Assembly: GCA_964628055.1 (NCBI GenBank)
Contig: CAZVNL010000057.1
Span: 1 to 7,007 of the forward strand
From: CAZBEL01 sp964628055
GTDB taxonomy: Bacteria > Fidelibacterota > Marinisomatia > Marinisomatales > TCS56
Direction of reading: 5' to 3'
DNA length: 7,007 nt
A model generated the notes under the pieces. That model made no database searches. It was not told the origin of the DNA and saw nothing but the letters and a program-made list of their open reading frames with translations. Each line of letters starts with the position of its first letter. The first letter of the stretch is position 1. Of the stretch, positions 6,425 to 7,007 are shown piece after piece. The position numbers and the translations under genes were made by a program.

Positions 6425-6910
6425 TTATAGATTGTTGTTATGAATGTCCTTATGAGCTACCCCGCGGCCCAATTGGCGACACAGAATCGCCAGCGTCTCC
6501 TGCTCCTCTGGGGTAAGATTGCTGAACAAGGAAACCAGAAGCTCGAGGTGGTGTTGGAAAGCCTCCTCGATAACCCGGTTTCCTTCATCGGTCAAGCGGA
6601 TGCGATAGTAACGCCGGTCCTGGGGGTGTGCCTGGCGCTGGACAAGACCCTGCCTTTCCAGGTTATCCACGACCATGGTGATATTGCCCCCTGTACGTAG
6701 GAGCTTCTCACCAATTTCTTTCTGGCAGAGGGGTCCCAGGTGGTAGAGCATTTCTAACACTCCAAATTGAGGTAGTGTCAATGACAGATGGGCAATATGC
6801 TCCCGCAGGCGCGCCCCAACCGATTCCGTCGCCCGGTTTAACTTGACCCAAACGCCCAGAACCCGCCGTTCTGCAGCTGTGTAACGGGCCAAAGGAGTGG
6901 TTTTTTTCAT
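6425..6910 (-). CDS. MarR-family winged-helix transcriptional regulator (MhqR-like)
   Basis: This 161-aa protein has the usual MarR length and layout: N-terminal dimerisation helix, winged helix-turn-helix at about residues 47-110 (LPQFGVLEMLYHLGPL, then GEKLLRTGGNITMVVDNLERQGLV as the recognition part), the wing with the family's DRR (D98-R100) and LTDEG, then a long C-terminal helix. It probably represses its own operon, which continues with doxX and, formerly, msrB. Cys62, in LGPLCQKEIGE at the start of the DNA-binding domain, could sense oxidants or electrophiles; this is inference. The ATG at 6910 has no Shine-Dalgarno sequence but an A/T-rich leader. A 27-bp palindrome lies 8 bases before the start. 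Regulators with GPLCQKEIGEK are close to those annotated as MhqR or catechol-resistance repressors, but the ligand cannot be told from sequence. Confidence 0.9.
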   Translation of the reverse strand: MKKTTPLARYTAAERRVLGVWVKLNRATESVGARLREHIAHLSLTLPQFGVLEMLYHLGPLCQKEIGEKLLRTGGNITMVVDNLERQGLVQRQAHPQDRRYYRIRLTDEGNRVIEEAFQHHLELLVSLFSNLTPEEQETLAILCRQLGRGVAHKDIHNNNL

Positions 6911-6918
6911 TATTACAA

Positions 6919-6945
6919 TTTAAGGTTAAATAGATTAACATTAAA
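6919..6945 (-). promoter_or_regulatory. probable MarR operator (27-bp palindrome)
   Basis: On the plus strand TTTAAGGTTAA (6919-6929) and TTAACATTAAA (6935-6945) are inverted repeats with 10 of 11 positions matching, around a 5-base ATAGA spacer. The half-site spacing (centres 16 bp apart) suits a MarR dimer. Its place 8 bases before the marR start suggests autorepression by blocking the promoter or early transcription. A near-consensus -10 (TATAGT, minus strand 6950-6945) abuts its outer edge, but no good -35 is seen. Confidence 0.65.
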
Positions 6946-6955
6946 CTATAACCAG

Positions 6956-7007
6956 TAGTGTCCGGTTAAAAATTTAGAACAGGTCTGGAACTCCTCAAAA
7001 TTGGGAT
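6956..7007. other. right-edge sequence, possible insertion-sequence end
   Basis: The stretch from TAGTGTCCGGTTAAAAATTT onward does not belong to the marR promoter or to any open frame in the window. The AGTGTCCGGTTAA pattern recalls ends I associate with some IS4-type elements, but no second end, transposase or target-site duplication is visible before the window stops. It may equally be plain intergenic DNA. Confidence 0.2.

Noticed and set aside
6901..6907. Seven-T tract at the marR start as a phase-variation site
   Set aside because: It encodes the ordinary MKKTT start on the minus strand; a single 7-base tract without further support is not enough.

Overview
The window looks like a chromosome piece from a bacterium of the Fibrobacterota-Chlorobiota-Bacteroidota (FCB) group that has a type IX secretion system (T9SS). 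The best guess is Candidatus Neomarinimicrobiota (SAR406/Marinimicrobia) or a near relative such as Calditrichota or KSB1. This rests on two large secreted proteins that end in the NYPNPFN...YDLLGRE...GVYLYRLQAG...K-LVVLK type A sorting module, and on a possible Bacteroidota-style -33/-7 promoter (TTG-N20-TACATTTG) before the first of them. The phylum is an inference; there is no rRNA or other marker gene here.

Left part (1-4588, plus strand): a possible last few codons of an upstream gene, a weak hairpin, then two exported multidomain proteins. The first (901 aa) has a beta-rich N-terminal region, an Ig-like domain, a region resembling a class I amidotransferase-like/flavodoxin-like fold, a fibronectin III-like domain and the T9SS tail. 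The second (492 aa from the preferred start) has a small cysteine-containing beta domain, a right-handed parallel beta-helix and the same tail. The tail DNA of the two genes is about 91% identical over the last 213 coding bases, includes a 50-base exact match, and stays similar just past the stop codon, so the tail appears to have been copied or homogenised as a DNA module. A stem-loop with a T-rich tail closes this part.

Right part (4809-6945, minus strand, converging on the first part): reading leftward from about 6945 there is a 27-bp near-perfect palindrome (probable operator), a MarR-family regulator, a DoxX-family membrane protein, a decayed msrB (methionine-R-sulfoxide reductase) starting 4 bases after doxX, and a seven-helix membrane protein of the TIGR02206/YwaF (TMEM164-like) family. 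MarR + DoxX resembles the MhqR/MhqP quinone-stress pair of Bacillus subtilis, and a linked MsrB would fit an oxidant/electrophile-response operon. The msrB copy carries an early nonsense codon and three frameshifts, so it is not evident as an open reading frame and is easy to miss; it is the main hidden feature of the window.

I see no tRNA, rRNA, CRISPR array or complete mobile element. The last ~50 bases might be an insertion-sequence end, but this is weak. No clearly new molecular system is visible; the points most worth following are the broken msrB in the redox operon, the regulator's operator and cysteine, and the copied T9SS tail module.
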